Source: Panacagrimonas sp052387695
Lineage (GTDB): Bacteria > Pseudomonadota > Gammaproteobacteria > Nevskiales > Nevskiaceae
Reading direction: 5' to 3'
Length of the DNA: 64,000 bases
NCBI GenBank assembly: GCA_052387695.1
Contig: JBQTIX010000008.1
Location: 27,628 to 91,627 of the forward strand
In this document: piece after piece, positions 17,655 to 27,842 of the stretch
Layout: each line of letters begins with the position of its first letter
How positions within the stretch are numbered: the stretch's first letter is position 1
Program-made: the position numbers and the translations under genes
The notes under the pieces: generated by a model
The model's input: only the letters and a program-made list of their open reading frames with translations
Databases searched by the model: none
Told to the model about the DNA's origin: nothing

Positions 17655-18767
17655 ATGAAGAAGGTGGGTCTGGTGGGTTGGCGCGGCATGGTCGGTTCGG
17701 TGCTGATGCAGCGCATGCAGGAAGAGCGCGATTTCGCGCTGATCGAGCCGTTTTTCTTCACCACCTCGAATGCGGGCGGGCAGGGACCGGACGTCGGCAA
17801 GCCGGTGGCGCCCCTGTCCGACGCCATGAGCGTCGAGGCGCTGAAGGCCATGGAGATCGTGATCTCCTGCCAGGGCGGCGATTACACCCATGAGCTGTAT
17901 CCGAAGCTGCGCGCGGCGGGCTGGAAGGGCTACTGGATCGACGCCGCCTCGGCGCTGCGCATGAAGGACGATGCCGTGATCATCCTCGACCCGGTCAATC
18001 GCGAGGTGATCGATCGCGCGCTGGCGGCGGGGGTCAGGGACTACATCGGCGGCAACTGCACGGTCAGCCTGATGCTCATGGCCCTTGGCGGGCTGTTCAG
18101 GGCCGGACTGGTCGAGTGGATGAGCGCCATGACCTACCAGGCGGCGAGCGGGGCAGGTGCCCAGAACATGCGCGAGCTGCTGCGGCAGATGGGCGCGGTG
18201 CACGCCTCGGTCGCCGGCCAGCTGGCCGAGGAGAACAGCCCGATCCTGGATATCGATTCCCGGGTGGCGGCCACCCTGCGCTCGCCCGGGTTCCCGACCG
18301 GGCATTTCGGCGCGCCCCTGGCCGGCAGCCTGATTCCCTGGATCGACAAGCAGCTTGACAACGGCCAGTCCAAGGAAGAATGGAAGGGCCAGGCAGAGAC
18401 CAACAAGATCCTCGGCCGCGAGGCCGACCCGGTGCCGGTGGACGGCATCTGCGTGCGCGTGGGCGCCATGCGCTGCCACTCGCAGGCGCTGACCCTCAAG
18501 CTGCGCCGAGACGTGCCGCTGGCCGACCTCGAAGCCCTGATCGCGACTGCCAACGACTGGGTGCGGGTGATCCCCAACGAGCGCGAGCGGAGCATCCGCG
18601 AGCTGACCCCTGCGGCCGTGACCGGAAAGATGCACGTGCCGGTGGGTCGGCTGCGCAAGCTCAACATGGGGCCACAGTACCTCGGCGCGTTCACGGTGGG
18701 CGACCAGTTGCTGTGGGGTGCGGCCGAGCCTCTGCGCCGGATGTTGCGCATCCTGCTTGACCGGTGA
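17655..18767 (+). CDS. asd: Aspartate-semialdehyde dehydrogenase
   Basis: 370 residues beginning MKKVGLVGWRGMVGSVLM, a Rossmann NADP site. The catalytic cysteine lies in IGGNCTVSLML near residue 135. It reduces aspartyl phosphate to the semialdehyde for lysine, threonine and methionine synthesis. leuB-asd-fimV-truA order is conserved in Pseudomonas. GAGAGAGA just upstream provides the ribosome binding site. Confidence 0.97.
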   Translation: MKKVGLVGWRGMVGSVLMQRMQEERDFALIEPFFFTTSNAGGQGPDVGKPVAPLSDAMSVEALKAMEIVISCQGGDYTHELYPKLRAAGWKGYWIDAASALRMKDDAVIILDPVNREVIDRALAAGVRDYIGGNCTVSLMLMALGGLFRAGLVEWMSAMTYQAASGAGAQNMRELLRQMGAVHASVAGQLAEENSPILDIDSRVAATLRSPGFPTGHFGAPLAGSLIPWIDKQLDNGQSKEEWKGQAETNKILGREADPVPVDGICVRVGAMRCHSQALTLKLRRDVPLADLEALIATANDWVRVIPNERERSIRELTPAAVTGKMHVPVGRLRKLNMGPQYLGAFTVGDQLLWGAAEPLRRMLRILLDR

Positions 18768-18886
18768 CCGCAGGATATTGGTTGGGCTGGCTTTGTTCCT
18801 GTATAACCGCGGCTTGCAGACTCAAGCTCACGTCCATTTCCGGCATTCGCGATCGACGACGAGGGATACGCCGAGGGAGACCCGAC

Positions 18887-21103
18887 ATGCTGCGCAGATT
18901 CGCGATGGTGCTTGCACTGTGCCTGGGAACCACCGTCGGCGGCCCGCTCCATGCACTGGGGCTGGGCACCATCCGGATTCAGTCCGGCCTCAACCAGCCG
19001 TTCTCGGCCACCATCCCGTTCACCGCATTGTCGGCGCAGGAAGCCGAAAGCCTGCGCGTCCGTATCGCCAGCAACGAGGATTTTGCGCGAGCCGGGATCG
19101 AACGCTCGGCCTATCTCTCGTCTGTGACCATCGAGGCGATCACGGGCAGTGGCGTGCCACGGCTGGTGATTCGCGGCCGGCAGATCGTTCGCGAGCCCCT
19201 GTTGACCCTGCTGATCGATGTGCGGGCGGGCGGGCCCAAGGTTCTGCGCGAATACACCGTGTTTCTCGACCCGCCCGGCACCGTGCCGCCGCTGGACGAA
19301 CTGCTGGCCGAACCCCTGCCCCTGCCCTCGGATGAAAACGGGGACCGCACTGTCGCCGCTGCTCCCTCGTCGCCAACGGAGGACGCGCCGCCGGCAGATC
19401 GGGACGTCACGCGGTCGCCTGCGGAATACGGGCCCATCGCGCCCGGCGACTCTCTGTGGAGGATCGCAAGCCGACTGCGTCCGGACGACCGCAGCATCAC
19501 CATCGAACAGGTCATGCTGGCGCTCTACAAGGCCAATCCCGACTCCTTTCCGCAGGGAAGTATCCGCAGCATGGTCCTGGGTTCGACCCTGCGGGTGCCG
19601 GAAGCCGAGGAGATGAGAACGACGTCTGCGGCCATGGCCAAGGCCGAGATCGCGAAGTTGTCGGGAGCTTCGGTCCCGCCACCGGCGCCAGGGAGCGAAC
19701 GGGTGCCTGCGTCGGGGGAAGGTGTGCCGTTCGGAGACCCGGGAGCAGCCCCGGCTGTTGCGGTCGAGCCGGGCGCCGTCGCGACGGAACCGGCGGATCC
19801 GGTGGAAGGGAACGGGGAGGGGAACGGAGCGACGCCCGGAGCACCGGTCGCGACCCTGCCGGAGCCGGATTCCGTCCCGACTCCTGCGCCTGCTGCGGGC
19901 GAAAAGCCGGTCGTTGCGCCCAGGACGCTGGCGGCCAACGCGCCCGCGGGTGGAAGCCTGCTGCGCGCCCTGCTGCCGGCGCTGGTCGTCCTGATCGTTC
20001 TGCTGATCGCCTTCATGCTGTTGCGCTCCAGCCGGCAGAAGAGAGCGCAGGCCGAGTACGAGGCGGCTGCCAAGGCCATGGCGGCCGCTTCCTCGCTGGC
20101 TGCCAGCACGGCGCCGGTGCCGCGGGCCCGGAAGTCGGCCCGCGAGGAGTTGGAAGAGGTCAATCGGCGCATTGCCGAAGAGGACGACGAGAGTGGCTCC
20201 GGCCGACGCCCGGATTCCGCTGTGCGGCTCAAGCCGGGTGCAGCCGGCAGGAGCGACGAGGGCCCCGATCCGATATCGCCGTTCGAGGCCAGCACCTTCG
20301 AGATCAGCCTGTCCGACAACGATCCGATCTCCGAGGCCGAGTTCCATCTCGCCTACGGGCTCTACGACGAGGCCGCGCTGCTGCTCAAGCGCGCGGCGGC
20401 GGGCGATCCGGACCGCAGCGAACTGCGGGTGAAACTCGCGGAAACCTATTTCGCCGCCGGCAAGGCGGCGGATTTTCGGGAAACGGCCGAGGGACTGGTC
20501 GCGCAACTCGACCCCCCGACCTGGGAAAAGCTCGCCATCATGGGACGCCAGCTATGTCCCGACGCCGATCTGTTCAAAGGGGATGCCGGTGGGTCGGCGA
20601 TGTCGGTGGATCTGGCGCTCGGAGAATCCGGGCCTTCTGCGAAAATAGACGACGGCCTAGATTTCAGGCTCGAAGAACTTGAACTGCCTGGCCGCCCCGA
20701 AAGGGGCGTCGCGGGTAGGATCGCATCGGCGTCGGCTGGTTTCGATCTCGGGGAATTCGACCTGGGCGGGATCGGATCGGGAGCCGGCGCCGACCCTGCC
20801 GCACCGAAAGCACCAACAACAAAGCTCGCCGACTTTGATCTCGGCGAGGTCGCCCGGACCTCGACCAGCCCAGCCGAGCTTCAGGTCCGGCTTGAAGATA
20901 TTTCCAACGACCTCGACGATCCCTTCGGCGACGGGCCCATTCCAGCGGGCGACGACGTTGGTACCAAGCTCGACCTGGCGCGCGCCTACGTCGAGATGGG
21001 CGACCTGAAAATGGCCAGGAGCCTGCTCGATGAGGTCGATGTTCAAGGCTCCGGCGACCAGAAGCGTGAGGCTGCGCTCCTGCGCGAGCGCATGCTCGGC
21101 TGA
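18887..21103 (+). CDS. fimV: FimV/HubP-type polar pilus assembly protein
   Basis: 738 residues. A signal peptide (residues 1-24) is followed by the FimV N-terminal domain (LGLGTIRIQSGLNQPFSA), a LysM peptidoglycan-binding motif near residues 185-230 (GDSLWRIASRLR), a proline/glutamate-rich spacer, one TM helix at about 358-380 (LLPALVVLIVLLIAFMLL), cytoplasmic TPR-like repeats near 485-535 and the acidic FimV C-terminal domain (DLARAYVEMGDLKMARSLLDEV). It organises type IV pili and twitching at the cell pole. The start at 18887 has GAGGGAGA upstream. Shorter than the Pseudomonas homologue because the acidic region is reduced. Confidence 0.92.
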   Translation: MLRRFAMVLALCLGTTVGGPLHALGLGTIRIQSGLNQPFSATIPFTALSAQEAESLRVRIASNEDFARAGIERSAYLSSVTIEAITGSGVPRLVIRGRQIVREPLLTLLIDVRAGGPKVLREYTVFLDPPGTVPPLDELLAEPLPLPSDENGDRTVAAAPSSPTEDAPPADRDVTRSPAEYGPIAPGDSLWRIASRLRPDDRSITIEQVMLALYKANPDSFPQGSIRSMVLGSTLRVPEAEEMRTTSAAMAKAEIAKLSGASVPPPAPGSERVPASGEGVPFGDPGAAPAVAVEPGAVATEPADPVEGNGEGNGATPGAPVATLPEPDSVPTPAPAAGEKPVVAPRTLAANAPAGGSLLRALLPALVVLIVLLIAFMLLRSSRQKRAQAEYEAAAKAMAAASSLAASTAPVPRARKSAREELEEVNRRIAEEDDESGSGRRPDSAVRLKPGAAGRSDEGPDPISPFEASTFEISLSDNDPISEAEFHLAYGLYDEAALLLKRAAAGDPDRSELRVKLAETYFAAGKAADFRETAEGLVAQLDPPTWEKLAIMGRQLCPDADLFKGDAGGSAMSVDLALGESGPSAKIDDGLDFRLEELELPGRPERGVAGRIASASAGFDLGEFDLGGIGSGAGADPAAPKAPTTKLADFDLGEVARTSTSPAELQVRLEDISNDLDDPFGDGPIPAGDDVGTKLDLARAYVEMGDLKMARSLLDEVDVQGSGDQKREAALLRERMLG

Positions 21104-21241
21104 ATCGCGCCGTGCCGGGCACTCGCCTGTCATCGGTTTTTGCGACGGATCACACGGATAAGGCAAGGGCTCGTCGAACCCGCGGACCCATCCGCGTTCA
21201 TCCGCGCCATCCGTGGCAAACACTTTTTCGCGGACTCACAC

Positions 21242-22021
21242 ATGACACGCTGGGCAGCGGGACTCGAATACCTCGGCACCGCCTACTCCGGCTGGCAGGC
21301 GCAGTCGCACGCGGCGTCGGTGCAGGCGAAGGTGGAAACGGCCATCGCGCGGGTGGCCGATCACCCGGCTGAAACCGTCGCCGCGGGTCGCACCGATGCC
21401 GGCGTGCATGGGTACCAGCAGGTCATCCATTTCGATTCGGACGCCCGTCGTAGTCCCTATGCCTGGGTGCTGGGGGTCAACAGCAATCTTCCGGACAATA
21501 TTTCGATTCGCTGGGTGCAGGAGGTACCGCCCAGCTTCCACGCGCGGTTTTCGGCGCGCGGACGTGGCTACCGGTACGTGATCCACAACGCGCGCGCGCG
21601 CTCGGCGCTGCTGGCCGGTCGCGCCGCCTGGGTGCCCTGGGACCTCGATGCCACGGCGATGCATCGCGCGGCGCAGGTGCTGGTGGGCGAGCAGGATTTC
21701 AGCGCGTTCCGCGATGCCGAGTGCCAGTCGCGCACGCCGATGCGTAACGTCACCGCCGTCGCGGTGCGCCGGCATGAACGTTTTGTCGTCGTCGACGTTC
21801 GCGCCAACGCTTTCCTGCATCACATGGTGCGCAATATTTCGGGCACCCTGATCGATGTGGGCAGCGGCAAGCAGCCGGAGAACTGGATTGCCGAAGTCCT
21901 GGCCTCGCGCGATCGAACCCGCGCGGGGTGCAATGCCCCGGCCTGCGGGCTCTATTTCGTGGCGGTCGATTACCCCGCAGAATTCAATATCCCTTCCGCG
22001 ACCGAGTTCTGGCTGCCTTGA
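21242..22021 (+). CDS. truA: tRNA pseudouridine(38-40) synthase TruA
   Basis: 259 residues; the catalytic aspartate is Asp52 in AAGRTDAGVHG, with RGYRYVIHN and FLHHMVRNISGTL also conserved. It converts U38-40 of the anticodon arm to pseudouridine. I start at MTRWAAGLEYLGTAYSGWQ, the usual N-terminus; the longer frame covers a repeat-like leader rich in ATCCG units. truA follows fimV as in Pseudomonas, and its stop overlaps the trpF start. Confidence 0.95.
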   Translation: MTRWAAGLEYLGTAYSGWQAQSHAASVQAKVETAIARVADHPAETVAAGRTDAGVHGYQQVIHFDSDARRSPYAWVLGVNSNLPDNISIRWVQEVPPSFHARFSARGRGYRYVIHNARARSALLAGRAAWVPWDLDATAMHRAAQVLVGEQDFSAFRDAECQSRTPMRNVTAVAVRRHERFVVVDVRANAFLHHMVRNISGTLIDVGSGKQPENWIAEVLASRDRTRAGCNAPACGLYFVAVDYPAEFNIPSATEFWLP

Positions 22022-22667
22022 ACCTGGAAATACTTCGACGCACGCGAATCAAGTTCTGCGGCATCACGCGGCTGGAGGATGCGCGAATCGCGGTGGAACT
22101 CGGCGTCGATGCGCTGGGCTTCGTCTGTGTTCCCGGCAGTCGGCGCAACGTTCGTCCGGAACAGGCGGCGCTGATCCGGCAGGCGCTGCCACCCCTGGTT
22201 TCGACGGTGCTGTTGGTCAGCAATGCCGATGAGAAAACGGTGCGCGAAGCCGCGTCGGTGCTCGACCCGGACTTCATCCAGTTTCACGGGCGGGAAACGG
22301 CGGCCTTCTGCGATTCCTTCGGCCGGCGTTACTGGCGTGCGGTGAGCGTGCGGTCGGCCGAGGACGTGCGCAGGGCCGTGGACGAGTTTCCGCGGGCCAG
22401 CGCGCTGCTGCTCGACAGCCACGGCGACGACGGCATGGGCGGCACCGGAAAATCCTTTGACTGGTCCACGATTCCACGCAACGTCGAGCATCCGCTGATC
22501 CTGGCGGGTGGCCTGACGCCGGCCAACGTGGGGCAGGCGGTTAGAATGGCCGCCCCTTACGCGGTGGACGTCTCCAGCGGTATCGAAGCCGGTCCCGGCC
22601 TGAAGGATCCCCCGATGATGCGGGCGTTCGTCGAAGCGCTGCGGCTCGCGGACGCGCAAAGAAACCC

Positions 22668-22671
<4 letters not shown>
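22018..22671 (+). CDS. trpF: Phosphoribosylanthranilate isomerase
   Basis: 217 residues in a TIM barrel; IKFCGITRLEDA near residue 12 holds the catalytic cysteine, and LLLDSHGDDGMGGTGKSFDW the catalytic aspartate and phosphate site. No ATG precedes KFCG closely; I chose TTG at 22018, which overlaps the truA TGA as TTGA. The start is therefore uncertain, although the enzyme is not. The stop overlaps trpB as ATGA. Confidence 0.93.
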
Positions 22672-23885
<1,214 letters not shown>

Positions 23886-23890
23886 GAAAC

Positions 23891-24015
23891 GTAGGTCGGA
23901 TGTAGGTCGGGTCAAGCCCGCGTGCTTTTCGCGGGCGGACCCGACATGCGCCCTTCGGCAGGGGCGCGCGGTGTCGGTTCCGCCTTCGGCTTGAACCGAC
24001 CTACAACCGACCTAC
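23891..24015. repeat. Paired-hairpin dispersed repeat, copy C
   Basis: The best-preserved copy. Hairpin 1 (23906-23945) has outer arms GTCGGGTC/GACCCGAC with inner CCCGCG/CGCGGG; hairpin 2 (23973-24000) has arms GTCGGTTC/GAACCGAC. GTAGGTC precedes and ACCTAC follows. It begins five bases after trpB and could terminate or stabilise the trpFB message. Confidence 0.85.
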
Positions 24016-24050
24016 GCCCCATTTTCCCCACAACCCGTCTTCTCCCCCCG

Positions 24051-25487
24051 ATGTCTACCGCCCAAGATTCCGGCCTGATCCTCCGTCTCATCCGCGGAAT
24101 GCTGTGGGCTTTCTCGGCCAAGGCCCTGGCCCTGTCCACCGGCCTGATCACCACGGCCCTGCTCGCGCGCATGCTGAGCACCGAGGAGATGGGCAGCTAT
24201 TTCCTGATTGTCAGCCTCACACTTTTCGCGGGCGTGCTGGCGCGGTTCGGCATGCAGCAGACCGTGGTCAGGCTGGTCGCCGAGTCGGTGGCGCGAGGCG
24301 TTCCCGGCCGTGCCGGGGCGGCCCTGCGTCGCATTTATCTGGTCGCGACGGTTGGGTCGGTGGTGGTCGGCGGTGCGATCTGGCTCGGCGGCGGGCAGTG
24401 GGTGTCGCTGCACATCTTCGACGATCCGCGCATGGCTACCGTCACCGGTCTGTCCGCCCTGTGGGTGGCCGCCCTGGCCTATCGCTCGCCCCTGGCGGAG
24501 ACCTTCCGCGGCCTCCACGACCAACGCATGGCCAGTTACCTGACCCTGGCGATCCCGAGCGCCACCCTGGCGCTGTCCCTGGTCGTGGTGTGGCTCCTGA
24601 AAATCCCGATGGACCTGCGCCTGGCCGTGGCGCTGTCGGTTGGAACCGCTGCCGGGACCCTGGTCCTGGGACTCCTGCTGCTGATCAAGAAATTGCCGCG
24701 ACTCAGGGGGCCCGGGACCATCGGCATGCGCGAGATTCTGTCGATCTCGGCGCCGGTGTTCGTGATCAACCTCGGCAACATGGCGATCAACAACGGCAGT
24801 CTGTGGATCGGAGGTGCGTTTCTCGAAGGCAAGGACATCGCCCTGTACGGGGCGGCGATGCGTCTGGTTCACCTGGTGGTGGTGCCGATGACCCTGGTCG
24901 TGTCCGTGGTGCAGCCCGTGATCGCAGCGCTCAACAACGCGCAGGACAAGCCGCGGCTGGAGCACGCGCTGCGCGCCACCGCCACGCTCTCGGCGCTGCC
25001 GGCACTTGCGGTGCTGCTGGTATTCGGCGTGTTCGGCCCGCAGGTACTCGGGCTCGTCTACGGATCGCAGTACACCGATGCCTATCTCGTCCTGCTGATC
25101 CTGGTCGTCGGACAGGTGTTCTTCGTCTGGGCGGGACCGTGCAACAACGTGCTGACCATGACCGGTCACCAGCGCCCGGCGATGGTCCTGACCCTCACCA
25201 ACGGCGTGCTCACGGCCGTGATGTGCGTGGTGATGGTCAAGTACGCCGGCCTGCTGGGATTGGCGATCGCGGTGACGGTTGGCGACATCGCCAAGAACCT
25301 CCAGAGCTGGTTGATGGCACGTCGCCTGACCGGCATATGGACGCACGCGATGCTCAGTCCGACCGAGTTGAAATCCACCGTCGTCCAGTTGCTGCAAAGC
25401 GTCCGCGAGCGTCGGGCCCTGAAGGGGAAGTCGGCTGATTCAAACTCAACCAACGGCTCCGCCTCTGACGACGGCGATGCCCTGTGA
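24051..25487 (+). CDS. Oligosaccharide flippase family membrane protein (Wzx/MOP-like)
   Basis: 478 residues with about 12-14 hydrophobic helices beginning at AFSAKALALSTGLITTALLARML. The overall pattern, including GLHDQRMASYL and the late segment LGLVYGSQYTDAYLVLLIL, fits the MOP superfamily of polysaccharide exporters. The C-terminal 45 residues are polar and cytoplasmic. No glycosyltransferase genes are nearby, so the lipid-linked substrate is unknown. It sits between trpB and trpA, immediately after repeat copy C, which suggests insertion into an ancestral trpFBA operon. Confidence 0.8.
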   Translation: MSTAQDSGLILRLIRGMLWAFSAKALALSTGLITTALLARMLSTEEMGSYFLIVSLTLFAGVLARFGMQQTVVRLVAESVARGVPGRAGAALRRIYLVATVGSVVVGGAIWLGGGQWVSLHIFDDPRMATVTGLSALWVAALAYRSPLAETFRGLHDQRMASYLTLAIPSATLALSLVVVWLLKIPMDLRLAVALSVGTAAGTLVLGLLLLIKKLPRLRGPGTIGMREILSISAPVFVINLGNMAINNGSLWIGGAFLEGKDIALYGAAMRLVHLVVVPMTLVVSVVQPVIAALNNAQDKPRLEHALRATATLSALPALAVLLVFGVFGPQVLGLVYGSQYTDAYLVLLILVVGQVFFVWAGPCNNVLTMTGHQRPAMVLTLTNGVLTAVMCVVMVKYAGLLGLAIAVTVGDIAKNLQSWLMARRLTGIWTHAMLSPTELKSTVVQLLQSVRERRALKGKSADSNSTNGSASDDGDAL

Positions 25488-25543
25488 GCCGATGCTAGAC
25501 TTTTCCCTCGTCGAATGACCCCCACGCGACACCGCCTCGCAAT

Positions 25544-26062
25544 ATGAAAATCACGCTTCAGCTTGCAACGTCCCTGGACGGCTACATCGCCCGGCCCGAT
25601 GGCGGCTTCGACTGGTGTTTCACCGACCAGGATTACGGCATGGCGGCGTTCTTCGGATCGGTCGATGCGGTCATCATGGGGCGGCGATCCTACGAATTGA
25701 CGCGCAAGCTGGGGGAACGGCCTGACCCCGCCAAGCGCTATTACGTGCTCACTCGGGGCGGTATCAAGCTGGGGGGTGATAACGAATTCTCCTTTGCCGG
25801 CGATGTCGCCGACCTGCGTCTGCGCATGGTCGAAGAAGGCGTGCGGCACGCCTGGCTGTTCGGTGGCGCCCAGACCTGCGGACAGTTTGCCCAGGAGGGC
25901 TTGATCGACGAGTGCGTCGTCGCATTGCATCCGGTCGCGCTCGGTGCCGGCATCCCCCTGTTCGGCGGGTTGTTGAGGGACCTGCGACTGAAGCTGCTGG
26001 ACTCGCGGACCTACGGCACCGGCCTGGTCACCTTGCACTACCAGGTCCTGAATCCCGCATGA
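25544..26062 (+). CDS. DHFR/RibD C-terminal-like reductase family protein
   Basis: 172 residues beginning MKITLQLATSLDGYIARPDGGFDW, the N-terminal strand and loop of the RibD_C/dihydrofolate-reductase fold, with MGRRSYE and LFGGAQT as the NADP-site segments. Many such proteins (YwjB/YyaP-like) have no established substrate. The stop overlaps trpA as ATGA, so it is co-translated with trpA. Confidence 0.8.
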   Translation: MKITLQLATSLDGYIARPDGGFDWCFTDQDYGMAAFFGSVDAVIMGRRSYELTRKLGERPDPAKRYYVLTRGGIKLGGDNEFSFAGDVADLRLRMVEEGVRHAWLFGGAQTCGQFAQEGLIDECVVALHPVALGAGIPLFGGLLRDLRLKLLDSRTYGTGLVTLHYQVLNPA

Positions 26063-26865
26063 GTCGCATCAAGGCGGTTTTCGAGGATCTGTCGGCGCGC
26101 CGGCGCAAGGCCCTGGTGCCCTACATCACGGCAGGGGATCCGCACCCGCAGTACACCGTCGGCCTGATGCACGCCCTGGTCGAGGCGGGCGCCGATGTGC
26201 TGGAGCTGGGCGTTCCCTTCTCCGACCCGATGGCCGACGGCCCGGTGATCCAGTTGGCCTGCGAGCGCGCGCTGTTGGCGAAGACCTCGCTGCGCAAGGT
26301 GCTCGGCATGGTGGCGGAGTTCCGGCAGCGCGATGCGCGAACGCCGGTGGTGCTGATGGGGTATCTGAATCCGATCGAGCGCTTCGGGCTGGAGGCGTTC
26401 GCGCGCACCGCCCGCGACGCCGGGGTCGATGGCGTGCTGGTGGTGGATCTGGCGGTCGAGGAAGCGCCGGAATTCACACCTGCGCTGCGCAAGGCCGGTC
26501 TGGATTGCATCTTCCTGCTGGCCCCGACCAGCCCGCCCGGGCGCATCCGCGCGGTCGCGGAGCTGGCCAGCGGCTATCTCTACTACGTCTCGCTCAAGGG
26601 CGTGACCGGTGCGGCCAACCTGGACATCGCGAGCGTCGAGGCCAAGGTGGCGGAGATCCGCCGGTTCACGACATTGCCGCTGGCGGTCGGCTTCGGCATT
26701 CGCGACGCGGCGACAGCGGCGAGCGTCGGCGCAGTCGCCGATGGCGTCGTGGTCGGCAGCGCCCTGGTGTCGGAGATCGAGCGTCATCAGGCCACGCCGG
26801 AGCGATTGCCCGGCCTGCTGGCCGCAAAGCTCAGGCCGATGCGGGATGCGCTCGATCGTTTATGA
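26059..26865 (+). CDS. trpA: Tryptophan synthase alpha chain
   Basis: 268 residues; catalytic Glu49 (LELGVPFSDP) and Asp60 (MADGP) are present, with the phosphate motif VGFGI. It cleaves indole-glycerol phosphate and channels indole to TrpB. Start at the ATGA overlap with the reductase. accD follows after about 95 bases. Confidence 0.97.
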   Translation: MSRIKAVFEDLSARRRKALVPYITAGDPHPQYTVGLMHALVEAGADVLELGVPFSDPMADGPVIQLACERALLAKTSLRKVLGMVAEFRQRDARTPVVLMGYLNPIERFGLEAFARTARDAGVDGVLVVDLAVEEAPEFTPALRKAGLDCIFLLAPTSPPGRIRAVAELASGYLYYVSLKGVTGAANLDIASVEAKVAEIRRFTTLPLAVGFGIRDAATAASVGAVADGVVVGSALVSEIERHQATPERLPGLLAAKLRPMRDALDRL

Positions 26866-26959
26866 ATCGCTCAGGCATCGCTTATGATCCCGGCCGCTTT
26901 GGCAGCAGGGCCGATGTGGTCATGAGCCGCACCCTCCGCAACCCGCAGATCACCTTCCG

Positions 26960-27835
26960 ATGAGTTGGCTCGACAAGATTTCCGGCTCCAAGCTCCTGAC
27001 CGCCGGAGCGCGCAAGCGCAATGTCCCGGAAGGCCTCTGGACCAAGTGCGAAAGCTGCCAGTCGGTGCTGTACCGGGCCGAGCTGGAACGCACGCTGGAA
27101 GTCTGCCCCAAGTGCAGCGCGCACCATCCGATCACCGCGCGCGCGCGGATCAGCCATTTCCTGGACCCCGAGGGGCGTCTCGAGATCGGCAAAGAGGTTT
27201 CCCCGCTGGATCCGCTCAAATTCAAGGATTCGCGCAAGTACACCGATCGCATCAAGGAAGCGCAGACCGAGACCGATGAGCGGGACGCGCTGGTCGTGAT
27301 CCGCGGTCAACTGCACGGCCTGCCGCTGGTGGTGTCGGCCTTCGAGTTCGGATTCATGGGCGGCTCGATGGGCAGCGTGGTGGGCGAAAAATTCGTGCGT
27401 GGGGTCAACGCCTGCCTGGAGTTCGGCGTGCCCCTGGTGTGCTTTTCGTCCTCGGGCGGCGCGCGCATGCAGGAATCGTTGTTCTCGTTGATGCAGATGG
27501 CCAAGACCTCGGCCGCCCTGGCGCGGCTCAGCGAGCGCGGTCTGCCCTACATTTCCGTGATCACGCATCCCACGATGGGCGGCGTCTCGGCCAGCCTGGC
27601 CATGCTGGGTGACATCCATATCGCCGAGCCGCGCGCCCTGGTCGGCTTCGCCGGTCCGCGCGTGATCGAACAGACCGTGCGGCAGAAATTGCCGGAGGGG
27701 TTTCAGCGAGCGGAATTCCTGCTCGAACACGGCGCCATCGACATGATCGTGGACCGTCGCGAACTGCGCGAAAAAATCCACCGCGTCCTGGCGATGCTGA
27801 CGCACTGGGCGCCGGCCTCCAGCACGCCGCATTGA
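26960..27835 (+). CDS. accD: Acetyl-CoA carboxylase carboxyltransferase beta subunit
   Basis: 291 residues. The N-terminal zinc ribbon uses Cys30, Cys33, Cys49 and Cys52; the crotonase-like domain contains GGSMGSVVGEK and SSGGARMQE. It works with AccA to transfer the carboxyl from biotin to acetyl-CoA in fatty-acid synthesis. trpA-accD-folC order is conserved in relatives. Confidence 0.97.
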   Translation: MSWLDKISGSKLLTAGARKRNVPEGLWTKCESCQSVLYRAELERTLEVCPKCSAHHPITARARISHFLDPEGRLEIGKEVSPLDPLKFKDSRKYTDRIKEAQTETDERDALVVIRGQLHGLPLVVSAFEFGFMGGSMGSVVGEKFVRGVNACLEFGVPLVCFSSSGGARMQESLFSLMQMAKTSAALARLSERGLPYISVITHPTMGGVSASLAMLGDIHIAEPRALVGFAGPRVIEQTVRQKLPEGFQRAEFLLEHGAIDMIVDRRELREKIHRVLAMLTHWAPASSTPH

Positions 27836-27842
27836 GCAGCGC

